From Ophioderma brevispina (lineage: Eukaryota; Echinodermata; Ophiuroidea; Amphilepidida; Ophiodermatidae): a stretch of DNA of 64,000 nucleotides. Positions 44,961 to 56,600 of the stretch are shown in pieces. Where the stretch lies: assembly GCA_023653785.1 (NCBI GenBank), contig JAMKCH010049012.1, forward strand, positions 62,001-126,000, given 5' to 3'. Each line of letters starts with the position of its first letter. Within the stretch, counting starts at the first letter, position 1. A model generated the notes under the pieces. The model was not told where the DNA came from. It saw only the letters and a list, made by a program, of their open reading frames with translations, and ran no database searches. Made by a program: the position numbers and the translations under genes.

Positions 44961-45683
44961 TTAAAGGTGCGTGTTCCGATCATCTTTGGGACCCCTGATT
45001 TATCCGAAAGTAGTATCGATTTTGATATCAGATGAAAGGTCGTATTTTTCTCATTGTCGTCCTGAAATTTGAGCCCACAAATCCATTTCATTCACAAGAT
45101 ATTAACAAAAAACCACCGAATTAATGGTTAACCATGAATATTAGCGCAGTATTGAATATAGACCCTCTCAGGGTCTGTGGTATAAACGACTGGTAATGAA
45201 GACTACAATCTCTCTGCGTCAACCAAATCGGCGGGCGAGTGGTATTTTGAATTTTGTCAATCGGTGGACAAGTTGGTTCGTATAAGGGCGTATGGGGGGC
45301 CATTGAAGTAAAAAAAGTGTCAGCGCAGTATTAAAATGACCAATGTCCAAGGGTCCAGGGAGGGTCCAGTGATCTGATTTTTTTTAGGATTTCAGTTGTT
45401 GATTTTTGTATAAATATTGGATGCACATGCATCGTGTTGGTGAGTGCGACTGTTGTAAATAAGTTTGATTTTATGTCAATTGAACCTACTGTGCCCTGAA
45501 TCCGAAGACAGAGCCGAGGCTCTGGGACAGTCTATATTGAATAGGACTTTGCAATGAGTATTATTGCTTCTACCATAAAAACCGCAAGTTTGTTTCCCAC
45601 GGTATTTAATGGGGCGTATGTGCAGAACACTCAAATCAAGTAGAGAACACAATAGGCATAAATCGGAACAAGGCACCTTTACT
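44961..45683 (+). mobile_element. TTAA-type MITE, ~720 bp
   Basis: The left end is TTAAAGGTGCGTGTTCCGAT. The right end, read in reverse complement, is GTAAAGGTGCCTTGTTCCGAT. The left TTAA is present and the right is mutated to TTTAC. There is no conserved coding frame. The interior contains two similar AGCGCAGTATT(G/A)AA segments (45139 and 45321). It belongs with the solo end at 32.98 kb and shares its outermost ten bases with the 24.6 kb MITE. Confidence 0.75.
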
Positions 45684-46108
45684 AATAATCCACGGTACGA
45701 CATGCAGGTCACCAAATTTGATCGGTTCGTCCAGAGCTCGTCCAGCTTGCTCATCTCTAAATGTATCACTCTCCTAAATATTGATTGGGGGAAGGTGGGA
45801 ACAGCTTCCGAAAATCGTTCAAAGTGTTCTAATAATTATTTCCAAATTGTAGGCTGTTTTTTTTTTTAGTGTTGAAAGGGTATTTCTGATCTTAGCATGG
45901 ACATGATACCATAATAACGTTAAATCAAATTTCCCGGACGCGAAATTTCTTTCTTTCCGTAGTTAACTGCTTGTGTTACTGTATCATCTTTAATAGTCAC
46001 AGTTCACCTAATGACATGATATTGATCGTTTCTCTTATATATACGCATGCGTCTGCTTTTATTCCGTGAAGGTTTGTATTTAATTACAATCCCAACATCG
46101 CCAACAAA
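45684..46108. other. No recognisable gene
   Basis: Short frames only. The sequence at 45870-45950 (AGGGTATTTCTGATCTTAGCATGGACATGATACCATAATAACG...) faintly echoes the LTR end region at 3140-3180 but is not convincing. Confidence 0.4.
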
Positions 46109-46182
46109 TCCTCGCTAGTCTAGTGGTTCAAACCTCCACTCTGCTCAATTTTGAGAAATTACTTGTTTCGAATTTTATTTAA
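46109..46182 (+). other. tRNA-like relic (tRNA pseudogene or SINE head)
   Basis: TCCTCGCTAGTCTAGTGGTT resembles the 5' part of a tRNA-Glu or tRNA-Asp, with box A-like TAGTCTAGTGG at 46116-46126. A weak box B-like GTTTCGAATT lies at 46165-46174. No acceptor or anticodon stem closes, so it is not a functional tRNA. Confidence 0.35.
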
Positions 46183-46400
46183 GTGAAATAGATGCTATAG
46201 TGTAATTTAAATATCGCTCTCGGACATAGTACAATGAGCGTCCATTTACCTTAGATATTTACTAGAAATACTGGAAATGGATAGTTTTTAAATTGTAACT
46301 TTTAAAGCAATCCATTTTCCGGATATTTTGAGATTTTTCCACAGTTGCATTGGTAATTGACTAGTAAACTATACCTGTAACAGGACCATACGTGCTCTCA

Positions 46401-46710
46401 ATGACCCTTATCGCAAGTTGTAAGTGCCATATGTATTGCCGCAACGCGCGTTGCCGAAATTTCACAACGCGTTGTGGTGTCGGCCAATCAGAATGATTAA
46501 TCACTGTGGCGTATTTTAAAAAAATAGACGCGTTGCTAGATAATTTGGAACGTGTTGTGGCTCTATTTTTTTAAACGCGTCACAGAAATTCTTCATTATG
46601 ATTGGCCGACACCGCAAAGCGTTGTACAATTTTGGTAACGCACTGTGAAATTTCGGCAACGCGTTGTGACGTTCTCATAATGCGTTGCTGCAATACGTTA
46701 TGACCCTTAT
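46401..46710. mobile_element. Foldback MITE rich in CAACGCG
   Basis: The left half and the reverse complement of the right half share TATTGC(C/A)GCAACGC, CAACGCGTTG, GCCGAAATTTCACA, TGTCGGCCAATCA and AAAAAAATAGA. The ends are marked by an 11 bp direct repeat, ATGACCCTTAT (46401-46411 and 46700-46710), a candidate target duplication. A duplication of 9-11 bp would suit a Mutator-like element, but that is inference. The hexamer GCGTTG/CAACGC recurs more than ten times, and similar motifs spill over to 46850. Confidence 0.75.
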
Positions 46711-48430
46711 GGGTCACAATAAGGCTCGTAATGCGTTGTCAAATACCTTGTTACGCGTTGTAGTATATTTTTCGAAAGATGCCACAGGGATTCATCATTC
46801 TAATTGACCAAAACCCCACTGTGGAATTTGGTTGTCCCACAACGCGCTGGGCACGAACAAACTTCTTCGTAACAATTACAAATGAGGAGCGCCGCTCATT
46901 ACTGTGATTACTGAATGGTGACGTCATATTTGTGATACAGCTTGGGGAGATTTTGGAAATTCTGCAATGTGTGTTCATGACGTTCGAGAGACTTCTTAGA
47001 CCTCAGGTGGTCAAAATTATAAGCGCAATGATAATGGGTAAATCCGGGATGGTCTCGGCTATTGGAAGCTGAAAACAGAATTCAAATCAGTCTTTCCGTT
47101 GGTGAATTTTGGTGTTGTTTTTGTGTTAGTAAAGTTGCGCCATGAGTCAATCCCAGAAATTGGGGGTTGAAAAAGTACTCCTATATAATCGTATATTATG
47201 CTCGATATAATGTGACTAGTGAGATGTACTATTTGTGTCTGTGTCACTTGGTCAATTCTGAACACACTGTCTCATCTATGCAGGGTGACATGAACGTTTA
47301 CTATGCTGACAATGCAAATATGCATGGCTATTTTCCGGCAGTGGAACCAAGTTTGAATTGGGAAATGCTATGGGAGTATTGATTGCTGTCATAATTATAT
47401 GCGCGGAACAGTGTTTTGACCAAGAAAGGTCAGTTACGGCGCGGTCAAGCATGGTTTGCATGACACGTACAATGTACACACAGATTTACTGCATTCGGTT
47501 GTGTGTATAGATAAGTTGACGTGTGACGTCAACGCCGGGCAACGAACAAAGCACTGCCCGGCAGTATGCGTGAGCATCTGCAGGGCTTGTGCTTTTAAAA
47601 TTCGCGCTCAGTCAGGCGTGATAAGGCTATTGAATGCTTTAACTGTATGGGCATATTCTTAGCACCTCTAACATGTCAGTAGACCAGGTGCTAACTTGTG
47701 TTTGTAAACATGTCACCTCATCTATACTGCAACGCGGTTCATTTAAACCATGGACATAATAGAGAGAAGGACAAACAACGCGAAACCACCAATTATCTAA
47801 TTCGATTACCCATTCATCTCGACAAAAGCTAGGCACTCGATGTGTATTCATGTGCATACACCGAAGCCGTCTGTGATCTATATCTCTTTGCCGCGGTCGA
47901 TCCAGTGACTACAGGAAAAGCTGTCCACAAAACTGTAATTTGACCGGATGTTGTGACCCCTGACTGTAGAGGTTTTTCGAAAGTGCATAGTACATTCAAT
48001 TTCCATCTTTTTTGGCAAGTTGTTGTCACCAAACAGAGGAGAATTTTGTTCAGAAAATACCGAAAACCCCATCAAAATCCGTCATTCCTTTGTGGAGCTA
48101 CGACTGTAGAAAATAAGCTTGCATTTTGGGTGATTTTGTGACCCGTAATTGCTAAAAATCTTGTGAAAATAATATGAAAATGTTCCGATCACTTCCGACT
48201 CTTGAGAAACGGTGTTATGAAAGTTCAATGTAACAAAGCATAACTTCTGAACTGGTGCCCAAGCGCGCCCATACGTGGAATTCTACCTCGAAAACCCACC
48301 AAATTGTAATATTTTAACTTTCGGTTATGTTGAATTTGTTTACCGTTGTGGCTGTTTGATAGCCGATACCATGTCGAACTGATTGCAATGTCTGTTTCAT
48401 CTGAATTATGAGTGTGATAAGTCATACTTT
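46711..48430. other. No recognisable gene
   Basis: Many short frames on both strands, none with a recognisable domain. The stretch 46715-46860 retains several CGTTGT motifs and may be a decayed extension of the foldback MITE. Confidence 0.5.
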
Positions 48431-48500
48431 ATAGATTAATTATAATTATTATAATTATAATTATTATAATATTATAATTATTATAATTATAGATTAATTA
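48431..48500. repeat. AT palindrome / (TTATAA)n tract
   Basis: About 70 bp built of ATTATAATTAT units. It starts AGATTAATTATAATTATTAT and ends with AGATTAATTA, and it can fold on itself. Confidence 0.85.
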
Positions 48501-50365
48501 ACCCTCGTCTTCCGAAGGGGGGGGGGGTTGTTACCGCTCTCTTCTATTCTTTTCGCCCTACTAAAACCCCATTTTCTGGTGTCAAATGAGTTAATGTAAT
48601 TGCCAATTGACATTTATGTTCCGTTTCATGCCCCCCAATCAAAAAACAACACCGGGGTATAGCAAAGGTAAAGGGTGATCCCAAAGTGGTGGATAGGGTG
48701 TGGCAACCCCCTTCCCCCCATTTAGGTAGGGAAATACCAACACGCCTAGTACGTCACAGGAATATCACAGACATTTGATTTTAGTTGCAATAGATAGCAG
48801 GTGTTCCTCTTTCTCTCCTGCTGAGAGGGCAATTATCGCATTACCTTAAGCCGGTAAATTGGATCGTGGTAGGATTTAATAACAAAAGGCCGCAAAGTGA
48901 TAGGGTCTTTCACCGGGGTCTTTGAAACTCGTGTGTTGTTGGCCCTCCTCTCTATTAGGTCCACGTTTAAACTTAGGTCAGTCAGCCGTGGCTTGATGGA
49001 GCGCTATAGATAGCCGAGAGTCTTATGGTTATTTGCATATATAGGAATGTACTACACATGCGCGAATTGCCGTCGGTGACTAAATCTTTTATACAGGCTT
49101 CAATAGAATAGGTTTGTTTGTGCTGGGGGAAATATGTTATGTATATAGCAGGGGACTGTAGTAAAAGAGTGGGCGCTTTCGGATAAAATTGTGAATTTTT
49201 ACACACAAGTACTTTAGGCATTGATAATCCATAAAATTGACGGAAGCACTTGCCAATCCCCCTTTAACCCCAAAAGGCCAGGGGTGGGGGGCGGAATCCG
49301 CCCCCGTCGACATTTTTTTGTCGTATCTCACCTATTTGTTATTTTTTCACGCCGAAACTACATGACTTTTTTCTTTGAAGCCTTGCGGGCAAGATCTCAT
49401 AGCGTTTACAAAGATGACGCACCCCTAACAAGTACATAATTTTTCTAAAATAAACTGTCTAAAATGATCAAAATCAGTTCTACGCGTGTTCTCACTTCTA
49501 CTATGTGCATATTTTCGTGAAAAGGAATTAAATATCATCTCATTTTCCCCTGAATATCAGTGAGCAAGAGATGTACACTACGTTCCATGACTCCAGCAAA
49601 TAATGGTGCTATTAATAAGTAAATCCGCCCGTTATGAATAGGATGAATAGGACAACGGACTTCAGATTCTCTGGGACTGCAAAACCATTGTTAATGTCCA
49701 TGACGTTAAAAGCTTTTGAATTGTTTTCACCGCCCGGTTTTAGATTGAGCTACAGCCTCATTCACGAATAAAATAAAACTCAAATCTCTGCTGGGAGTTC
49801 AATAACTTTGATCGTATATTTCATCATTTATTCAAAAAGGAAAGGAAGATGAGCAAAAATCATGAAAGAAGTTTGATTGGCAAGCAGAACCAACGCCCAT
49901 AACTTAATCATATTAATATTGGACCTCTTTTCTATTCATTTAAAAGTTTGTTAGACACCGGTTCACCTGCATTTTATATAGGTGAATGATTTTCGATTTC
50001 TGCTATGAAAGCAATAAATTGCATAGAAATGGGGTTACGCGGCAAGTTACGGGTTTGGTTCTGCACAAAGATGTCAGGTCACAGTTTGCCAAACAATTTT
50101 TTTCTCATGAGCTTTGTTCACCTTCGTTTCCCTTTCGAATAAAGGATGAAAGAAAATTGAACACACAGTAGAACCACTAACTTATTTATTCGTGAAAGAG
50201 GACATGTAACTTGTGTTCTACGTCATGAAAAATAGCTTAATCTAAATCGAGGTGATGGTATAACACCTGCAATCGTTTCATTTGCATGGATAATAACAAT
50301 GGCTTTGCAGTTCCAGATGAAAAAAGGAATCTGTGAAGTGTTCGGTCTTCTACATACCGAGCTGA
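48501..50365. other. No recognisable gene; repeat fragments
   Basis: Contains a G-run (48519-48527) and a patch at 49280-49310 with the palindrome GGCGGAATCCGCC, echoed in the repeat at 51770. Short frames are unrecognised. Confidence 0.5.
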
Positions 50366-51123
50366 TTTACTTATCAATAGGCGCCCCATTATTTGCTGGA
50401 GTCATGAAATTCATGCTGTAACATTCCCGTAGTCACATGATATTCAGGGAACAATTGAGATGACATTTAATCATTTTCTGCGCGAATGTGCACACGACTA
50501 GAAGTGAGAATCACACGTAGGAACTGCTTTTCAATCATTTAGGAAAATTATTTCGGACGAATTAGGTAATTTTCCAGGGTTGCGCTCATCCCCACCACCG
50601 GCTTGTGTTCTTATCTGAGCATCTTTTTTCGCTTTGGCTCATGGCCTATATGACCGGCGTGCGAGAAAAGCTATTTCTCGCATGAAAGTACAACGGAACA
50701 GCAGAATCCCGATTTTTGTGGTAAGGATTACAGTTGCAGCACTATGTTTTATCTTATTATTTTTAGTAAGAGGCATGTGGTGCATACTTTACATCAGTCA
50801 TGCCAAAAAATCCGACTTTTTGCTTGAATAAATGGGCGAACAACTCATGAATTTTGCGATTTTTGTTTCGCATTTTGCATTACGTCATGTTTGTACGTCA
50901 CTGTGACGTCATGACAAGGTCTTTTTCCTTTTTTTGGTAGCAATAGACGCGGGAGGAGGACCCAAGCTATCTATTGGTACCACACATGATGATAGTTCAT
51001 CAATCGCGTTTCCGAGATACCCAGGGTCCCATCCGCCCCCCCCCGCGATGAGATGGGTCCAAAAAGCCCGGATCTTTTAGGGTTAATGGACCCTAGCTTG
51101 GGTTTCAAGGTTATACAGGGGTG
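50366..51123. repeat. 0.75 kb direct repeat, copy 1
   Basis: Starts TTTACTTATCAATAG and ends GGTTATACAGGGGTG, followed by poly-A. It is co-linear with 51147-51868. Differences are largely one- or two-base indels. No coding frame is conserved. Confidence 0.9.
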
Positions 51124-51146
51124 AAAAAAAAAAAAAAAAAAAAAAA
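51124..51146. repeat. Poly-A run between direct repeats
   Basis: About 23 A bases exactly at the boundary. Copy 2 at the same point has seven A and then TTAAAATGCTCC. Confidence 0.9.
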
Positions 51147-51868
51147 TTTACTTATCAATAGCCCCCATTATTTGCTGGAGTCAATGAATCATGCTGTACA
51201 TCCCGTAGTCACTGATATTCAGGGCATAAATTGAGATGACATTTAATTCTTTTCTCGAGAATGTGCACATACTAGAAGTGAGAACACACGTAGAACTGAT
51301 TTCAATAATTTTAGGAAAATTATTTCGGAAGAATTATGTACTTCCCAGGGGTGCGCCCCTTGGTCCTTATCTGAGCATCTTTTTTCGCTTTGGCCTCATG
51401 GCCTATATGACGCGTGCGGAGAAAAGCTATTTCCCATTGAAATTACACGGAACAGCAGAAATCCAGTTTTTGTGGTAAGGATACAGTTGCACTATGTTTT
51501 ATCTTATTTATTTGTAGTAAGAGCATGTGTGTGCATACTTTGACACACATGGCCAAAAAAATCCAACTTTTGCTTGAATAAATGGCGAAAAAACCATGAA
51601 TTTTGCGATTTTTGTTTTCGCATTTTTGCATGACGTCATGTTTGACGTCACTGTGACGTCATACAAGGTATTTTTGTCCTTTTTTTGGTATCAATGGACT
51701 CGGGAGGGTCATAGCTATCCATTGGTACCACACATATGATAGTTCATCAATCCGTTTCCGAGATACCAGGGGGCGGAATCCGCACCCCGGCGATGAGATG
51801 GGTCCAAAAAGTCCGGATCTTTTAGGGTTAATGGACCCTAGCTTGGGTTTCAAGGTTATACAGGGGTG
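51147..51868. repeat. 0.75 kb direct repeat, copy 2
   Basis: Second copy in the same orientation, slightly shorter because of many small deletions relative to copy 1. It includes GTCATGTTTGACGTCACTGTGACGTCAT-like palindromic CRE-type TGACGTCA motifs near 51630-51662, also present at 50880-50912. Confidence 0.9.
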
Positions 51869-51892
51869 AAAAAAATTAAAATGCTCCAGTCA

Positions 51893-53168
51893 TGTTGAAA
51901 AGTACATTACATTCTTTCTCAGATTACAAGGATTCTAAAAAGGTATGGTTTACACTATCTATGGCTTATACTTTCAGATTTATGGGGTAAAAACTGTAAA
52001 AATGATTAAAAAAGAAAAAAAGGTTAAAAGTTGCTTTGCTTCGGGTACTATCTTATGGAGCGCGGTTTGGATGCAAAAATGTTCGACAATTCCCTCCCCT
52101 CGGTACAACAAACGCAAAACCACTTCTATTCGCAAAGATAGTAAAAATAATACAAAAAAAATGTGGTTCTGTGGTCAAAAAACCTTTGGTGGCAGGGTAT
52201 TTTTTGGGTCACAAAATCACATTTTGTGAGCTAAAAACTTAGAATATTCACAGATTTATTAATTTCTAGCAAAAACAAATTTATTATCATCGTGCAATGA
52301 CTATCAATCGCTGACCTCTTTATATTATAGATTTCTGTTTATACAATATATTAAAAGGGTCTAGGTAATTTTAGATTTGAGCCCCAAAAGTACCTTGTTC
52401 CTATATAAAAAAAGCATCTTTTGATCACATGTCAGCACAACGGTCGTACATGAACCATTTATGCAATGTATACAACCTATAATCATAACAAAAGGATACA
52501 CATAAAAATAAGATTGTATATTTTACCTTAACAAATAAAAAAAAAAATAATATTTTTCTTAACTTGCAGCCAAAGATTTCATTTTTCGGCATAGAAATCA
52601 TCCCTGCAACCAAATATTTCAACCACAACCATCAATGTTCTAAATTTATATATTATCCTTTCAAATAAAGGTGGTTTGGTTTGTTGTACGGTGGAGGGGT
52701 GTAACTCGAAAAACTAGAGCACTTTTCAAGGCTCGGCCGCTCCGTATTATGGTGCAAATTGTTTCTCTAGCTTAAAGGGTTGAAATAAGGAATGGTTTGC
52801 CTTATCTGTTATGCTTAGTTTTCAGGCACAGTGTTTTCAGGTTATCCAATAAATAGGTCACAGTCAATAGAATCCAATAGCTGCCAATAGGTGTTGACTT
52901 TATTCGCCATTTTGGTTAATAACCTAACCCTAAGATAGTCAAAACTATTCGTATATTTGGTTACATGAGCTGAACCAAGAATTTGAACCACGTTTTTACA
53001 AAAATTGGAGCAACTTTTAATACCCCTGTACAAATCAAAATGGACTTTTTCACAATTTTTCGCAGTTATTACCCCATAATTCCAAAAAACTATAAGCCAT
53101 AGGTAGTATATACTATACCTTTTTGGAATCCTTGTAACCAGACAAACACAATGGTGTGCTTTTCAACA
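51893..53168. mobile_element. 1.28 kb element with long inverted ends
   Basis: The left end, TGTTGAAAAGTACA, and the reverse complement of the right end, TGTTGAAAAGCACA, introduce ~130 bp inverted arms (51893-52020 and 53040-53168). These share TTACAAGGATTC, AAAAAGGTATGG-like, CTATGGCTTATA and TTATGGGGTAA. A second inner inverted pair (about 52050-52160 and 52640-52750) shares GGAGCG, CCTCCxC and GTACAACAAAC. No transposase is seen. A related rearranged fragment lies at 38.2-38.5 kb. Confidence 0.78.
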
Positions 53169-53444
53169 CAATCGGAACATTTTAATTTTTTTACCCCCTG
53201 TGTAACCTTGAAATTCAAGCTGGGGGAAAAGAAAGCAGTGTGGCAAGTGCTTCCATCATTTTTTCGATTATCAATGTATAAAGTACTTGTGTACCAACAT
53301 TCACAATTTTATCCATATTTACACACTCGCATTAGATCTGTGCACTGCTGTCCCGCACTAATATGATAAGGCACGAGGGGAGTGCATTTGGGGATATAAA
53401 TGCATGCTTGGACGTATTAATAAATTAACATAACCATTTATCAG
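53169..53444. other. No recognisable gene
   Basis: Short unique-looking stretch. The open frame 53151-53366 overlaps the end of the inverted-repeat element and is unrecognised. Confidence 0.4.
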
Positions 53445-53485
53445 GAAACAATGCATACACCTGCTGGTGCACATATTCCACACAT

Positions 53486-53710
53486 ATGTTCTATTGTTTG
53501 ACAAGAACTGGCCGATCTAAGGTTTCCTTGCAGAAGTGTGGCTATCTGGAAGCATATCAGGATAATAGCTGTGGTTGTGGAACAGCACCACAGACAATGG
53601 AACACCTCTCGGTCTGCCCACTGCTGGAGCAACAATGCACAAATAAGGACCTTGCGGAATTCAGTGAAGCAGCCAGACGTTGTACCCATCTCTGGCTGGA
53701 TCATATTTGA
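53486..53710 (+). pseudogene. LINE C-terminal zinc-finger fragment
   Basis: A 74-codon open frame with TGRSKVSLQKCGYLEAYQD and SCGCGTAPQTMEHLSVCPLL, ending CTHLWLDHI then stop. It is nearly identical to the fragment at 42711-42917 on the other strand and related to that at 60.7 kb. It is a 5'-truncated LINE 3' end. Confidence 0.8.
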
Positions 53711-53770
53711 GAACCACAGTGTTTGGACACGACAAGAAGAACATAACCATTAGGGGGGGCCACAGTTGAA

Positions 53771-53957
53771 TGGTCGCCGAGTGAAATATTATGAAGTTGC
53801 TTTGTGACCTATACAATATGGCGGAAACAATGCATACACCTGCTGGTGCACATATTCCACACATATGTTCTATTGTTTGACAAGATGTATGCATTGTTTC
53901 CCGCCATATTGTATAGGTCACAAAGCAACTTTCTGATGTTTCAATCGGCGACTCAGA
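53771..53957. repeat. Long near-perfect hairpin with 45 bp core arms
   Basis: AAGTTGCTTTGTGACCTATA and onward to GCATACA (53794-53838) is matched by its reverse complement at 53886-53931 with a single extra base. Matching weakens but continues outward to TCGCCGA (53773 and about 53950). The ~47 bp loop (53839-53885) also occurs at 53461-53508. The 64 bp segment GGAAACAATGCATACACC... is thus a direct repeat (53445-53508 and 53823-53886). Confidence 0.88.
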
Positions 53958-56340
53958 CCCGCTATCCATGTGTAGAGGTCAGTGGTGGTAATGACCGTTC
54001 TGGCCTTGGTATTATATTGCTTACCATGGGAAATGAACTGTTCAAGGGCTTTCACTTGAGGGGAAGTCGATGCATGCGTGCTGATGGCGTGCCTTATTAC
54101 ATCCTATTGTTTAATTTAAAAATGCCCCACCGATAATGCACGCATGAATATTCAAATCTGGTAACAATGCAGGTATGCATATTCAAATTTGAGGAGAGTG
54201 CATTCGCGAATATAAAAGAAAACAAAGAAAAAAAAACAATTGAAAGTAATGCTCTAGTGCATGAATGACAGTGCTTTCTTCCGTGGGACACAATAGCTAT
54301 TCATCTTATCGTTGTTCAACTCTCATAACAATGCCTAACAGAATAACACAACATTAACGACAATAGTAATGGTAATGAAAATACTCATAGTATGCTGGAA
54401 AATAAACAGGAAGATGGAGAAGCACGAGGATGATAATAATACAAAACATTATATTTAAATGGACCAAATTATTTATATTTGGAATAAAAGTGACCTGAGT
54501 AAACGTTGTACTCACACTGTGTGCAAGAAATAAGCAAGAACATCCGATGAAGAGGCTTAAATCCTTGTTTTATTTTCATATTGTATTTTCAAGTATTTTC
54601 CCTCTTGATATTGTTACATTGTCAATAACTACTCTCAGGTGAACTTATTCAACAATTAAGCATAGCTTGTGTCAGTTGAAATGATACTGTCTCATATGGG
54701 CAACGAGAATTGATTGGTCGTAGAGCACAATGTCATTTATCATGTGCCCCGGTGCATGATAGTACTAGTCCAGACTAATGTAATTATGTTGAGCCCATAA
54801 GCATTTTCGAAAAAACCAAACAATTTAAAATGGCCACCAAAACGCTATAACTCATCTGTTAATTACTCAAAAGTTATAATTTTTGCCTGGCCAGTCAAAA
54901 CACCCATTTTGACCAATTAAAATGTGATTCATTAACAAACTAATTAAGATATTCAATATGGCCGTCAATAAAATAAAGCATATGATATCTATCTACTTTT
55001 GACCGTAGAATGGTAACTTGGTATATGTACTATATACTAATGATTTAGCAATCAATATACTGATTGAGACCATTATGAATAGCTTTCAATAACTTGATAA
55101 TCGATCAAATCAATAACCCATTCAAGATGGCTCCAAAATGAAAAAATCCATTACTACATATGACCAAGAGCTGTAATGTGTATATCACTATAACTCATTT
55201 AGATCAGTTTAAATATCATAACATAATCAATGTGATTGATATCTCCAAACTGACATCATAGATGGGCATCCAATATGGCTGCAAGTGTCAGTCAGTAAAG
55301 GTCAGTAATTCACTTGCGCTGTAGGCTAAATATATATTTGTTGTGGTGTTTAGTTGGATTATCGCTTAAAAAATCCCAGTAAGACTAACCTAAGTGTCAT
55401 TGAGTCCTTATTATCAAATGTCCCAATATGGATGCCAATTGACACTATCAAAAACAAGAGAAACACATCTCTAGACTATTAATGATCGGATTTTTCGACT
55501 CTTTGTAAGTGCCATTTCCAGCCATATCGGATACCCATCTTGGATGGCATCTTGCATGTATTGATTACTCTGATTACCTAATGATGAGTAAGCTGATCTG
55601 ATTGACTTACAGGGTTATACACAAACATTGTAGTACTAGATTAGATAAGGTTATCAATTATAGCCATCTGAGAGTATCGGAAGCCATCTTGGTCTTGCAT
55701 GCTATAATGAAGGAATTTATTATCATATTTTTGAAAAAAAAAATTTTGTGTTTCTGACTCTCAAAACACCAGGATAGATGCCGAATAGATACCGAACCTG
55801 CAGTCGAAAGAAGGTCACGATTAGACACTCTACTGTATTGGCGGCCATATTGAATTCATTCATTATATGGTAAAATTCATTATATGTTAATTGGTCAGAA
55901 ATGTATGTTTTAACTTTTGATTGAACAACAGATGATTTTTGTGTGTTTTGGTGGCCATTTTGATTTTCTGCGTTTCTACAAAAATGCTCAAAGTTTCTCG
56001 TCTGGCACCCATCGGATTCAACATAAAACTGGTCTAGAAACCGTTGAAAGCATATAACTACTAAGTATAGTAGGTGTGCCTAATCTGACGTGCAAATTCC
56101 ATCATCTCGGCAAGAAATTCGTAATTGTATATTTGTGATGCGATCTGGGAAAACCCGCCACATGGTGAAAAATTTATATTTTGAGTTTTGACTCTCATTG
56201 CAAAGTTTGAAATATAAAGTTTCCATAACTTTTTACTTCTTTCTTCTATGATACACATATCAAAAGTTATGCCTTATAATATCTGACCAAAAATAAAGTA
56301 CAACATAACAGATTTTAAGATATTTTCTTTATTTTTTCAA
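53958..56340. other. No recognisable gene; motif-rich AT sequence
   Basis: No convincing frame. From 54830 to 55970 many short words of the type AATATGG(C/A)(C/T)G, AAGATGGC and GGCCAT(A/T)TTG recur on both strands, about every 100-200 bp. This is similar to the satellite at 58.7 kb but too degenerate to define units. Confidence 0.5.
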
Positions 56341-56600
56341 AGTCGCCGCGCCCCCTTATTCCACCTGCCCACGATACGCCGAGGTCGTCACCCAGTACAT
56401 GGCGCCCCCTGGACGCCCCGCATCGACCTGCCCCGTGGGGGTCGCGGTGTGGGGGGTACGGAGTCGGTCCATAGAAAACCAAGGGTGTCCACTTGGGGAA
56501 CAAATCCATAGGTAAATGGGGTGCTGGAGACAGGGGGGGTGCGGTTTGGGGGTGCTTTCGATATCCATCTCTAGCCCTGATGCTCCATCAGTCTTTGGAA
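56341..56600. other. GC-rich patch
   Basis: Markedly more GC-rich than its surroundings, with CGCGCCCCC, GGGGGTCGCGG and GGGGGG runs. Short minus-strand frames (56315-56568) exist, but I recognise none. Confidence 0.5.
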
